Notes under the pieces: generated by a model
What the model was told of the DNA's origin: nothing
The model's input: the letters and a program-made list of their open reading frames with translations, nothing else
The model's database searches: none
Part shown: positions 1 to 7,918 of the stretch, one piece after another
Position numbering within the stretch: position 1 is the first letter of the stretch
How the letters are laid out: every line of letters starts with the position of its first letter
NCBI RefSeq assembly: GCF_000282355.1
Contig: NZ_AKJL01000021.1
Coordinates: 1-32,828 of the forward strand
Source of the DNA: Pseudomonas sp. GM49
GTDB taxonomy: Bacteria; Pseudomonadota; Gammaproteobacteria; Pseudomonadales; Pseudomonadaceae
Length of the DNA: 32,828 bases
Direction of reading: 5' to 3'
Program-made: the position numbers and the translations under genes

Positions 1-1
1 G

Positions 2-442
2 TGCCTCAGTGCCTGGATGAATGAGCGTGGCGGCGCCGGTAATTTCGAAGGAGACGCAATCCTGGCACGGTTGCGTCAAGTCATCGAGCGCTTCGGCGAA
101 AGCCGCTTCACTCGCTGGGAATCGGCTGCCGCGAAGATCGACGAGCATGGCCCGCGCACGATTGATCGATTGGGTTTTCGTAAAACGCTGGAGCACGGAC
201 TGGGTGATGCATTGCACACCACCAACACTTACTACGTTCTGCCTGAGGCGTGGCGTTCTGAGGTGTTCAAAGGGATGAACATCAGCGCGGTTAACAAAGA
301 GCTGCTTCGTCGTGGTGTGCTGGAGCCAGGAACAGATGGCAAAGCATCGAGCTTAGTTCGCTTGCCCGGCCTAGGCCCGCAACGCTGCTACATCATTAAG
401 ACGATACCGGGAACGGATGAGAGCGAGGCCCGGGCGGCCTGA
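2..442 (+). CDS. C-terminal part of a DUF927-type protein (5' truncated by window edge)
   Basis: The reading frame is open from the first bases of the window, so this is the 3' end of a larger gene and the in-frame ATG at 17 is internal. The visible part contains the pattern W-x-x-x-RGG-x-GN-x-E followed by IERFGESRF and YYVLPEAWRSEVFKG, which I recognise as the C-terminal end of DUF927 proteins, large primase/helicase-like proteins common in integrated islands and prophage-like elements. The catalytic part lies outside the window, so activity cannot be judged. It is followed after 92 bp by a coiled-coil gene in the same direction. The family assignment rests on motif memory; the island context agrees with it. 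Confidence 0.7.
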   Translation, partial: CLSAWMNERGGAGNFEGDAILARLRQVIERFGESRFTRWESAAAKIDEHGPRTIDRLGFRKTLEHGLGDALHTTNTYYVLPEAWRSEVFKGMNISAVNKELLRRGVLEPGTDGKASSLVRLPGLGPQRCYIIKTIPGTDESEARAA

Positions 443-509
443 TAGCCCCCAACTGATCGAGATAGCGCCGGCTCACTCCCGGTCTCGCCAGCCGCTCAAC
501 CAATCCACA

Positions 510-798
510 ATCGAATTGCACAGAGACAATACAAATGAACGAAATTAATGACCTGAAAGACCATCCCGAATCACTAACCATTGAAATGGAGAGTCTACAA
601 GGCGGACGGCTTCCCCATGAAGCCGCAGTGGAGTGCCCTGAAACCGTCGAACCATCGAATTGCACAGCGACAATACAGATGAACGAAATCCAAGAACTGA
701 AAGAACGCCGCGAACGACTGAGCATAGAAATGGAAATTACCGGTGGCGAAATATGCCGCCTTGAAGCGGCGCTGGAAAGCCCCGAAACCGTCGAACAG
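510..798 (+). repeat. 144-bp tandem duplication of a gene start and its leader
   Basis: Two diverged copies begin at about 510 and 654, offset by exactly 144 bp (48 codons, in frame). Each has the leader block TCGAATTGCACAG, a near-identical A-rich spacer and an ATG (535 and 679) followed by MNEI, and each encodes L-x-IEME, then GG, EAA-x-E and PETVE. The first copy therefore reproduces both the translation start region and the first 40 or so codons. Confidence 0.85.
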
Positions 799-1521
799 GA
801 CCGGGAACGCGACGTGCGTAATCAGTATAACGAGCGGAAGAGGAAGCTTGATTCGCTGAACCTAGAGATTCACACCCTGAATCGGAAGATTTATCGTCGC
901 GAGAACCTCGTTAACCGGGAAACCTTAATGGCTGGTTACGTTGAGACCATGGCCAACTGGAAAGCCGACGAGCAGGAGCTCGCCGAAAAGCGTCAGAGCC
1001 TGTGCACCCGCTTGGATCAAATCCGTCAGCAGGCTCAAGAAGACCTGGCAAAAGCACGGCAGGCCGAGACAGATGCAGCAACGGCCTATGCGCAGGCGGT
1101 CGCCTGGGGCGATACGGAAGGCGAGAATAGCGCCAATGCCGATGCGCAAAAAGCCGCTGCGAGACTGGCAACAGCAACCGAGCACCACCGACGCCAACAA
1201 CTGATCATCATGGCACTGGAGCAAGAGTTGGTAACGGTTGACGAACACATCACCGAAGCCCAAGAGGAACACAAAAAGATCGAGAAGGACGCCATCCGCC
1301 TAGCACACATAGTTCTGGAGGAGCAGTGGAACGAAGCAGCTAAGGCATTGTTCGAAGTTGGGGGTAAGCTTTGGACCACTTACAACCTACTCAACCATGA
1401 CCAGATCGGACTCATGAAGCTGGTCGTTCCAGAACAGGGGGAGAACTTCCACAGCTGGAAATGGGAGGAACTGTCGGAGCGTGCGTGCCGATATACAGTG
1501 CAAGACGTGCTCGCGATATAA
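535..1521 (+). CDS. Hypothetical coiled-coil protein with duplicated N-terminus
   Basis: This 328-residue protein is rich in Glu, Gln, Lys, Arg and Ala with heptad-like spacing from about residue 48 to 245, so it is probably a long alpha-helical coiled coil. There is no signal peptide, membrane segment or catalytic motif that I recognise. The last 50 or so residues are less charged and contain several aromatics. Residues 1-48 are a degenerate copy of residues 49-96, and the upstream leader is copied too, so translation could start at 535 or at 679; neither start has a strong Shine-Dalgarno sequence. I chose the longer form because the frame is open throughout. It follows the DUF927 gene in the same direction and may be co-transcribed. 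A hairpin at 1536-1561 probably ends the transcript. Function unknown. Confidence 0.7.
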   Translation: MNEINDLKDHPESLTIEMESLQGGRLPHEAAVECPETVEPSNCTATIQMNEIQELKERRERLSIEMEITGGEICRLEAALESPETVEQDRERDVRNQYNERKRKLDSLNLEIHTLNRKIYRRENLVNRETLMAGYVETMANWKADEQELAEKRQSLCTRLDQIRQQAQEDLAKARQAETDAATAYAQAVAWGDTEGENSANADAQKAAARLATATEHHRRQQLIIMALEQELVTVDEHITEAQEEHKKIEKDAIRLAHIVLEEQWNEAAKALFEVGGKLWTTYNLLNHDQIGLMKLVVPEQGENFHSWKWEELSERACRYTVQDVLAI

Positions 1522-1535
1522 GACTGTATCACCTG

Positions 1536-1561
1536 AAACAGCCTACGCATGTGGGCTGTTT
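1536..1561 (+). terminator. Probable intrinsic terminator after the coiled-coil gene
   Basis: AAACAGCC (1536-1543) and GGCTGTTT (1554-1561) form a perfect 8-bp stem with a 10-nt loop, 15 bases after the stop codon. The T-run is only three bases and lies inside the stem, so termination strength is uncertain. Confidence 0.5.
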
Positions 1562-2026
1562 AGATCACCGCAAGGATGAATATAATTAACGCTCCGACAT
1601 AGAACAATTCAAACCTGTCCAACACGTTGAAAGTGTGGAGAACCCGCCTGACCGCCCTGTTCAAAATCATTTAAGTCCGATCGTGAAAAATAAAAAATAT
1701 ACAAACTATCCTTGCCGGCGCGATCAAAACGGAATCAGGTCAAATCGATAGCAAGTTGACCCGAACGAAAAGAACATCCAACTTGCGCCCTGTCATAGCA
1801 AAAAAACATATAACCAACAAATACATGTCCAATGAAACGAATATCCAGACCTTCAAAATAACTATACAAAGATCAAGCAATTGCAACTCGCAACCCCTAC
1901 AAAAAAAACTGGCATAGCGAGGAGATCGTAGAAACCAAAGTAGCAATCCCAAAGACACTCAAAGAGTTGAAGACTAAATACGGCCGACACCGTCCAGGGT
2001 TAATCTTACAAATCACTCTAAAGAAG
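1562..2026. other. AT-rich stretch without a supported gene
   Basis: This segment lies between two convergent transcription units. The only open frame of note (minus strand, about 1740-1958, 72 codons) has no ribosome binding site I can see and no recognisable sequence. I see no RNA gene or transposase remnant. The composition turns clearly AT-rich here, which marks the left edge of the AT-rich operon that follows. Confidence 0.5.
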
Positions 2027-2042
2027 GGGCCTTACAAGGCCC
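2027..2042 (-). terminator. Possible terminator of the regulator-ATPase-nitrilase operon
   Basis: GGGCCTTACAAGGCCC is a perfect 7-bp inverted repeat with a 2-nt centre (a 6-bp stem with a tetraloop). Read on the minus strand it is followed by CTTCTTT. It lies about 85 bases beyond the stop of the nitrilase-like gene and is the first good hairpin after it. Confidence 0.45.
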
Positions 2043-2126
2043 ACACCCAGACATTACAAACAGATCGCAGCCCCCACAAAAATAATGACAAACGATCAAA
2101 AAAATCCAAACAACTTTAACCAACCG

Positions 2127-3566
2127 CTACTTAATCATCATCTTAGTCTTCGTGACAACTGCATCCCAAGACACATCAACATAATTACTTTCATTCTCAA
2201 GCCTCACCAAAACCGCTGCTCTATTTATCTTCTCACCATCGCTATCTTTCGGTCCTATTGCGGACGCACACGGAAGATTTTTATCACCAACTTTCTCAGC
2301 CAATGACAAACTGGTAGAAACCAAGTAGCGAGCAGCGGAAGATGAACTTAAAGCATAACAGCGATCATGACTCCATCGCCCTTCATCAACACCAAAATCC
2401 AGTAATGGCACGAAAACCCAGTCAGGCTGAAAATTATCAATTACGTAATTAGTCAGCGGAGAGGCTTTAACATCCTGGCAAATCAAGATAACGCAACGTC
2501 CTAAATCTTCAACATCAGCGATAACCAAGTTTTCGCCTGAGGCATTATCTTCCATAATACTACCCGACTTTACAGTTGGGAATACTCCCAGTTTGTCTGC
2601 ACGAGCGCAAGGAAGGTCAGCTTGCCAAATTTTACGTTGACGCCATAATACTTGCCCTCGAGCATTCATCATCCGGGCCTCATTCCAACTTTGACCATCT
2701 TCCTCTTCTAACGTCGCCCCAGTACCCGCGAGAAAAAGTCGATAGCTCGCCGGATTACGAAATATGGCATCAGATATCTCGCCTGCAATATTTTCCGTGA
2801 TCATAAATTCTGGCACAATTACAAAATCCGGCTCATTATCACCGGCTACAATCCCATCTAAAACGCATGCTTTAACTCGAGCGCCATCAGAAACTTTGAA
2901 GTCGATAAAATCCTGACCATTACGAAACTCTTGCGAGACATTCAGGTCATCTTTATCTATTGCAACTGGAATAAATCTAAATATATCAGGTCTATTCTCT
3001 ACACTTCCCACTCCATCCTTGCGAGACACCCCGATAACCTTAACATCAAATGAAACCGGAACCTCATTGATTTTTGACGTCAAGTCGCAAACTGAAAGCG
3101 AATGAAATCGATCTCTAAACACTTCAGCACAGGATGTAGTAACAGCACGAGCAGTACGAGTTAGAGGCCCACGAGGAACGAGCACGCGCCCCTCTCTTTT
3201 AAGATAACATCCATCCTTGATACGGGTCATTTGTAGCTGGTTCAGCCAATGAGTTAGACCTGGGCTAAAAGCATTACTATCAGGCAAATGCAGCAACCTA
3301 GGATGTATTGAGTAAAATAAATTATCAATACTACTCATCACAGCAAGCATTCGACCTTGTTTGCGCCCCTCACCATAATTTTCAACAAGCTCTGAGATTC
3401 TATTATAAGAGTCTTCGCCATTAGCTTCAGCCAAAGCTTCATCAATCAGGAAAAAAAACTCCTTACTCTCTGGCCTCATTATATTCCTGATTTTGCTTGC
3501 CTTAAAAGGACTCAGGACATTCCAATATTCCAAAAATAAAAGACCTGGATTAATCTCATTGCTCAT
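2127..3566 (-). CDS. Nitrilase-fold (carbon-nitrogen hydrolase-like) protein, last gene of the ATPase operon
   Basis: The 479-residue product has an N-terminal region of about 200 residues that I do not recognise and a C-terminal half with the ordered signature of the carbon-nitrogen hydrolase superfamily: FVIVPEF (Glu253), RQRKIW (Lys312) and ILICQDV (Cys363), then PDWVFVPLL. These match the Glu-Lys-Cys triad, so the protein is probably an active amidase/nitrilase-like enzyme. The substrate is unknown. I chose the ATG at 3566, which has GGGGAAG just upstream and overlaps the end of the ATPase gene by 11 bases, over a TTG at 3581. The overlap implies translational coupling with the ATPase. 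In this context it could be the effector of a conflict system, perhaps breaking or making an amide in a metabolite, but that is inference. The gene is AT-rich compared with core genes. Confidence 0.75.
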   Translation of the reverse strand: MSNEINPGLLFLEYWNVLSPFKASKIRNIMRPESKEFFFLIDEALAEANGEDSYNRISELVENYGEGRKQGRMLAVMSSIDNLFYSIHPRLLHLPDSNAFSPGLTHWLNQLQMTRIKDGCYLKREGRVLVPRGPLTRTARAVTTSCAEVFRDRFHSLSVCDLTSKINEVPVSFDVKVIGVSRKDGVGSVENRPDIFRFIPVAIDKDDLNVSQEFRNGQDFIDFKVSDGARVKACVLDGIVAGDNEPDFVIVPEFMITENIAGEISDAIFRNPASYRLFLAGTGATLEEEDGQSWNEARMMNARGQVLWRQRKIWQADLPCARADKLGVFPTVKSGSIMEDNASGENLVIADVEDLGRCVILICQDVKASPLTNYVIDNFQPDWVFVPLLDFGVDEGRWSHDRCYALSSSSAARYLVSTSLSLAEKVGDKNLPCASAIGPKDSDGEKINRAAVLVRLENESNYVDVSWDAVVTKTKMMIK

Positions 3567-5841
3567 TATCTTCCCCAGCAAATTTTATTGCCTCTCTCGC
3601 TGAAAGCGCACTACCGTACTTATAAGCGCTTTCCAAAGCATTGACATCTACGCCACAACCCGCATAAAGAGTAATAAGATCAACCCACTTCCGTTCATAA
3701 TCGGCTTTCTGTTTAGTGTTAAGCACCTGCCTTCTGCGAGAGACTGATTTCGCTACGCCACCCAATACATTACTAAAGAACCCGAACGACTCCATAACAA
3801 CCGGGTAGTCATCAACCCGAGCCGCAATATTGGACAGCATCAGCACTGCTGAAAGTAGAGCGTCGGCGGATCTGTAGCTTCGACCGTAATAATTAATAAA
3901 GTAACTTAACGCTCTAGGGTCAGGAAATTGCGCTATTTTATTCAAAAACTCCAAGCACAGTTCAGGACTCTGACTATTCGTTATAGATGATGAGAGCCCA
4001 ACAAACCGAATAACCAAGTTATGAAAAGATCCAAACTTAGTAACCGCCATAAGCGCGTACTGTGCAGCAGAAATTTTATCCACAAAATTCCCTGGCGCTG
4101 ACGATAGCTTATAGGCTACTTCAAAGCCTAGCGACCTAATAGCTTCATAAGACATATCCAGGCCAGAATCTTGAAGTATTTTTAGCGCCCGCCCATAGTT
4201 AGAGTACCCTGATTTTTTTGAGCCTTTGAGGATATCTAACTCGGCCTGCAACATGAATGCTTCAACACGACTCTCGACGAGCAATCTCTCTAGGTCGGCC
4301 GGAAGTGTGCGATTGAGGTCGATCACTTCCTTATAAATCAACCCGTATTCTTCTAAAACTTGATTTGCAAGAACAAGATCACTCTTACTCAAGTAAAGCC
4401 TTACGACCTTTCTTTTGTATGTCAATCGCTTGATTTTATTTACTAGAGCACCAGATTCCGCCAACAAAAAATCAAGCTCTTCAAGTAAAGAAAGCTGATC
4501 TTCATCTTGAATAAAGATTGAAATCGCCGAATCAAGAAACTCCTGTATAGAGGATATTAGTCGGGGACGCCATTCATCCTGATCTATCGCTGACAAGGCA
4601 CGTAATAAATCCAAGGAGCGTCCGACCAGATCGTTAGTTTCGAACGGGTCCAACGCATCTCCAATTGCTGTAACAGCATGAACTAATGCATCTACATAAT
4701 CGCTACCAATTGATTCACCTGCTAGCACTGAGTCATATGCACTATCAATCAGCGCCCCAAGCTCACTGAACGCACTTTCTGGAGTTTCTGCCTCCAAGCC
4801 TTTTAGATACTCCAATGTAACGTAACGAGGCACTAGCCGGCGCTTGACAATGCCAATCATTTCAGAATCAAATGTCGGTACAGCCAATTCTTCTCCCAGC
4901 AAATTTGAAGCAAGACGCACATAATTCATCGTAAATGCGTCATAACCGATATCTGACATCGCAGCAAATGGTGCCAGTGTTTCATAAAAAGGGGCATCAT
5001 CATAAGTAGGTATAATAAGATTTTTTAGATCATCATTGATACCTGACACAGAAAACCCGCCAACTTTTGTAAGCTCTGCTATAGCTCTCGCCCTAGCATC
5101 ACTTCCTTCTTTCGTATCAGTTCTAGTTACTCGCATCGGTACAGCACGAATAACAAGCTCATCATTTCGCTTTTCACGTATAGCTGCCGAAACCCGTGCA
5201 ACTCCATCTATGTTCTGTCGATTTAAAATAAAACACAGCGCAACTTCATCAGGAAGCTGCATCGTACAAATGCCAGCAACATCTGCGAAGCCTGTTCTAC
5301 TATCAATCAGAATCAGATCATAGTTCTTCTTCGCCCACCGCCTTAATTCATTCAGGAAAAAACCGCCTGATTTTTGTGCAAAAAAATCAACCCAGGAAAA
5401 CTGAGTTAAGACATCCTCATAACTTACTTTCTTCTCCGCACCAACAAGTCGAGCGCCCGTGCCTATATAGTCAAGAGTAAGTTCCGCTTCAAACAGCCCT
5501 TCTCCAACCAAAGGTCTAACAACCTCGGAAAAAACTTCCCCTTTGCTAACCTTATCAATGCCGGCAGCAATGCGTTCCTCTGAACTTTCCTCTGAAACAA
5601 CGTCGCACCAGTCAACCACCAGATCCAATAAGCCAGGCCAGTCTTTTAGCTCCTTAGCGTGAGATGGCTCTAGTAAGCCTCGAAAATAATAGGCGAGCCC
5701 TGGGGCTTCGAGATCCCAGTCCATAACAAGAACTTTCTTTTTATTTATTGCCGCCAGAAACGCTACGTTAGCGAGAGCCATTGTACGTCCCACCCCACCT
5801 TTATAAGAGTAGAACGTAACGATTTTTCCATTTCTATCCAC
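3556..5841 (-). CDS. KGGVGR-motif variant ParA/MinD-like ATPase with helical C-terminal region
   Basis: The 761-residue product starts with a SIMIBI-class P-loop domain: deviant Walker A KGGVGRT (residues 14-20), where the usual second Lys is Arg; an A'-type strand VLVMDWDLEAPG (Asp41, Asp43); and Walker B-like LILIDSRTGF (Asp180). This is the pattern of the KGGVGR-variant AAA ATPase family. From about residue 330 to the end it is almost wholly alpha-helical with TPR-like amphipathic helices, as expected of a sensor or scaffold. I prefer the GTG at 5841, which has AAGG eight bases upstream and lies just past the regulator stop; GTG 5850 or TTG 5862 would extend it by 3 or 7 residues. It lies between a winged-helix regulator and a nitrilase-like protein and overlaps the latter. 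A nucleotide-gated sensor/switch role is inferred from architecture and context. Confidence 0.8.
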   Translation of the reverse strand: MDRNGKIVTFYSYKGGVGRTMALANVAFLAAINKKKVLVMDWDLEAPGLAYYFRGLLEPSHAKELKDWPGLLDLVVDWCDVVSEESSEERIAAGIDKVSKGEVFSEVVRPLVGEGLFEAELTLDYIGTGARLVGAEKKVSYEDVLTQFSWVDFFAQKSGGFFLNELRRWAKKNYDLILIDSRTGFADVAGICTMQLPDEVALCFILNRQNIDGVARVSAAIREKRNDELVIRAVPMRVTRTDTKEGSDARARAIAELTKVGGFSVSGINDDLKNLIIPTYDDAPFYETLAPFAAMSDIGYDAFTMNYVRLASNLLGEELAVPTFDSEMIGIVKRRLVPRYVTLEYLKGLEAETPESAFSELGALIDSAYDSVLAGESIGSDYVDALVHAVTAIGDALDPFETNDLVGRSLDLLRALSAIDQDEWRPRLISSIQEFLDSAISIFIQDEDQLSLLEELDFLLAESGALVNKIKRLTYKRKVVRLYLSKSDLVLANQVLEEYGLIYKEVIDLNRTLPADLERLLVESRVEAFMLQAELDILKGSKKSGYSNYGRALKILQDSGLDMSYEAIRSLGFEVAYKLSSAPGNFVDKISAAQYALMAVTKFGSFHNLVIRFVGLSSSITNSQSPELCLEFLNKIAQFPDPRALSYFINYYGRSYRSADALLSAVLMLSNIAARVDDYPVVMESFGFFSNVLGGVAKSVSRRRQVLNTKQKADYERKWVDLITLYAGCGVDVNALESAYKYGSALSAREAIKFAGEDNEQ

Positions 5842-5846
5842 TGAGC

Positions 5847-6524
5847 TCACCTTCCAGCACAAGCATATTTAGAGGGAGTAGCAAAACTTTTTATCTCACC
5901 AAAAAAATCCGGCACTCCTACATCAAGATTTTGAAGCGCCTCGCGTTTTTTTGGCGAGTCAGGCTTAGGAGTTGATATTCCGATACTTTGGCAAATAGAC
6001 TCAGCCCCTGGCGTCAAAAAATTCACCACCCGTACACCCTCTCTACGAAACTCAGTGAGGCCTTGCTCTCTTAAATCTTTAAGATTTCTACTCACTGTCT
6101 CCGGCGTAACAGACAACCTCTCAGCAAGCTCTTTATTCGTCAGTGACTCATGATACAAAGCACTAACGTATGGAAAATACTTACTTGATTCGGTTAAGCT
6201 TTCCCGACCACTCCAAGACTTTCTAGCCAATAAGCTTTCAGCGATTTCTTGAGCGAAATTTATTTGCCCAAGAAGATATATCTCAGCTTCAGAGTTTTGG
6301 GCATGCCCCTTAAAAAGGCGTGTTGCTACTTCAGCATTTAACTTCAAAGATGAGTGATCGAATAAAAGAGTGATCTCTTTAACTATCTCGATCATGCGAT
6401 CTCTATTGTTCGATAAAATCGCATCTCTCACAGAAGCGCTGAGCATTTGTGCGACCCGTGGCGAAAGGTCTAATGGCGCTCCTGCTTCATGAGCCATCAA
6501 TTGAAAAAAACTATCGTTCGCCAT
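5847..6524 (-). CDS. Winged-helix transcriptional regulator, first gene of the ATPase operon
   Basis: The 225-residue protein has an alpha-helical N-terminal domain (about 1-115), then a clear helix-turn-helix at about 128-156 (LTNKELAERLSVTPETVSRN) with a wing (FRREGVRVVNF). The HTH resembles those of MarR- and Crp-type regulators, but the N-terminal domain shows no cyclic-nucleotide fold that I can recognise. The last 45 residues form a polar tail. The ATG at 6524 is chosen because AGGAGG sits six bases upstream; an ATG at 6566 would place the promoter inside the gene. The gene heads a three-gene operon and has a perfect palindrome over its own -35 box, so autoregulation is likely. It probably keeps the downstream ATPase and nitrilase-like genes repressed until a signal arrives. 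Confidence 0.8.
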   Translation of the reverse strand: MANDSFFQLMAHEAGAPLDLSPRVAQMLSASVRDAILSNNRDRMIEIVKEITLLFDHSSLKLNAEVATRLFKGHAQNSEAEIYLLGQINFAQEIAESLLARKSWSGRESLTESSKYFPYVSALYHESLTNKELAERLSVTPETVSRNLKDLREQGLTEFRREGVRVVNFLTPGAESICQSIGISTPKPDSPKKREALQNLDVGVPDFFGEIKSFATPSKYACAGR

Positions 6525-6548
6525 GACAATCCTCCTGTACGGATTCGA

Positions 6549-6577
6549 ACTATAGGCGTGCATCATTGATCCATCAA
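6549..6577 (-). promoter_or_regulatory. Sigma-70-type promoter of the regulator-ATPase-nitrilase operon
   Basis: On the minus strand, TTGATG (6577-6572) and TATAGT (6554-6549) are separated by exactly 17 bases. Transcription would start near 6542, giving a leader of about 18 bases that contains only the AGGAGG ribosome binding site. The -35 box lies within the operator palindrome. Confidence 0.7.
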
Positions 6578-6581
6578 TGAT
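6562..6581. promoter_or_regulatory. Palindromic operator overlapping the -35 box
   Basis: ATCATTGATCCATCAATGAT is a perfect 9-bp inverted repeat with a 2-bp centre, located 38-57 bases upstream of the regulator start and covering the -35 hexamer. The size and symmetry fit one dimer of a winged-helix protein, most simply the regulator encoded next to it. Confidence 0.65.
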
Positions 6582-7918
6582 TTCAAGACACCAACGACGT
6601 CAGCTACTCGCCCCCAGTCACAGATGCCGCTGTCCCCACAATGGACAACAGGTCCGCTTAAATGCTCCTTCACGTAGGTTACGTAGGTCACATTGCAAAA
6701 TTTGCTCACTGAAAACGGATCGGCTTTGTAGCCCCCCCCTTACCCGGATTTCAACCGGGGGTCAAAGACGTGTGCAATCTTTTCCAGGGCCTAGCAGCCC
6801 TACCACTACAGAGTCAGCATAGCGAAACCGCAGGGTCACACCCCGAGCCAGCACACCAGCAACCAAAATATTTGAATTACTTACGATCACTTCTCCACGA
6901 AAAACGATTGCAACCAATAGCTCGGTAGTCGTAGTGACTGCATCGTAGGCGGTAATCGCGGTGTGCTGACTCGATGAAGGCCGACTCACAAGCCCTCGGT
7001 GGCAAACGTTTACTCGTTTTAGCTACAGAATCATTGGAAGTCTCCTCAGCCTTCTGAGAGCGCTGAATTAGGTGATTCTGTCAGGCGGAGATGACCGCAG
7101 ATCACCACAAGACCGAAATATCGACCGCAAAAAAATGATTTTAGAAAGCTTTCGCCCAGGCTTTTGACTGGCCACCACGAGTAACACCTTGTTCACTCGT
7201 AACACCCGCGTGGCTCGAATCAAAACAATGTGTAACAACAAAATATCTATTTAAAATCAAAGGCTTAACCTTAAACGTAACATCTGCAACACCTGTTACA
7301 CCATTTTAGTGTCTCCCCACCCCCCCTGAGGCTTTGTAGCCATCAGCGAGCGGAGTCCTAGCAGTAAGCCGGAAGTAGGCTTTCCACGCTGGATCAGTTG
7401 CTGCGGATAGGTGTTTCTTATGGGATGAACCCCAAACCTATTGAAGTAGCAGTCCTCCCCCCCTAAGAATCTCTCGCAGTAAGGGGTTGGCCCCACATGA
7501 TCGTGTTAGCGAAAGATGCACAGCCTAGGGAACAGCTGAACCTGTTCAACTACTGCTCTCCTGTGCATTTGCCCAATCGTTTGGTATCTCGCTGGGACCC
7601 CAGGGCACTTCGAATGGGTGCGAGGCAAGAAGCCCGTGCCTTCGTGTTAGTGGGAGGTTTTTTCACGTTGGTTCACAGGTTGACGTGGTTGACATCGATC
7701 CCCGCAGCTCACGGTGTTTTGTTGTTCACAATCATCAACACGGCGGGACACCTTTGTAGATGCGGTAAATGTGCCCCCCTTTCTTCAATATCCTTTCAAT
7801 TTCAACATTGAAATTTCAGTAAGCTGGATAAGCTGCCGCTACCACGACCCCGCGGGTTTCCGACCCCGTGTCAAGTGAATACCTCTAGGGTCCCCTCCGT
7901 CTTTTACCCATACAGAGC
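6582..7918. other. 1.3-kb interval without a supported gene, rich in short repeats and C-tracts
   Basis: No frame here shows convincing coding sequence. The best is plus strand 7497-7811 (104 codons), without a good ribosome binding site or known motif. The interval holds three C7-C8 tracts (6732-6739, 7320-7326, 7457-7463), a 12-bp hairpin-forming direct repeat GGCTTTGTAGCC at 6722-6733 and 7330-7341 (each close to a C-tract), a hairpin CCCGG/CCGGG at 6743-6759, and a cluster of GTAACA motifs. It may be a decayed island segment or a transfer or replication region; neither is shown. Confidence 0.45.
7181..7303. repeat. Cluster of GTAACA-type short repeats
   Basis: GTAACA occurs in direct orientation at 7181, 7199, 7232 and 7277, and inverted as TGTTACACC at 7294-7302. 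Two direct copies extend to GTAACACC. Five copies in about 120 bp of AT-rich sequence suggest repeated binding sites or weak iterons, but spacing is irregular (18, 33 and 45 bp between starts). Confidence 0.35.

Noticed and set aside
7497..7811. 104-codon plus-strand frame in the 1.3-kb gap
   Set aside because: No good ribosome binding site, no recognisable motif, unusual composition with mixed hydrophobic and Cys-rich ends; not enough to call a gene.
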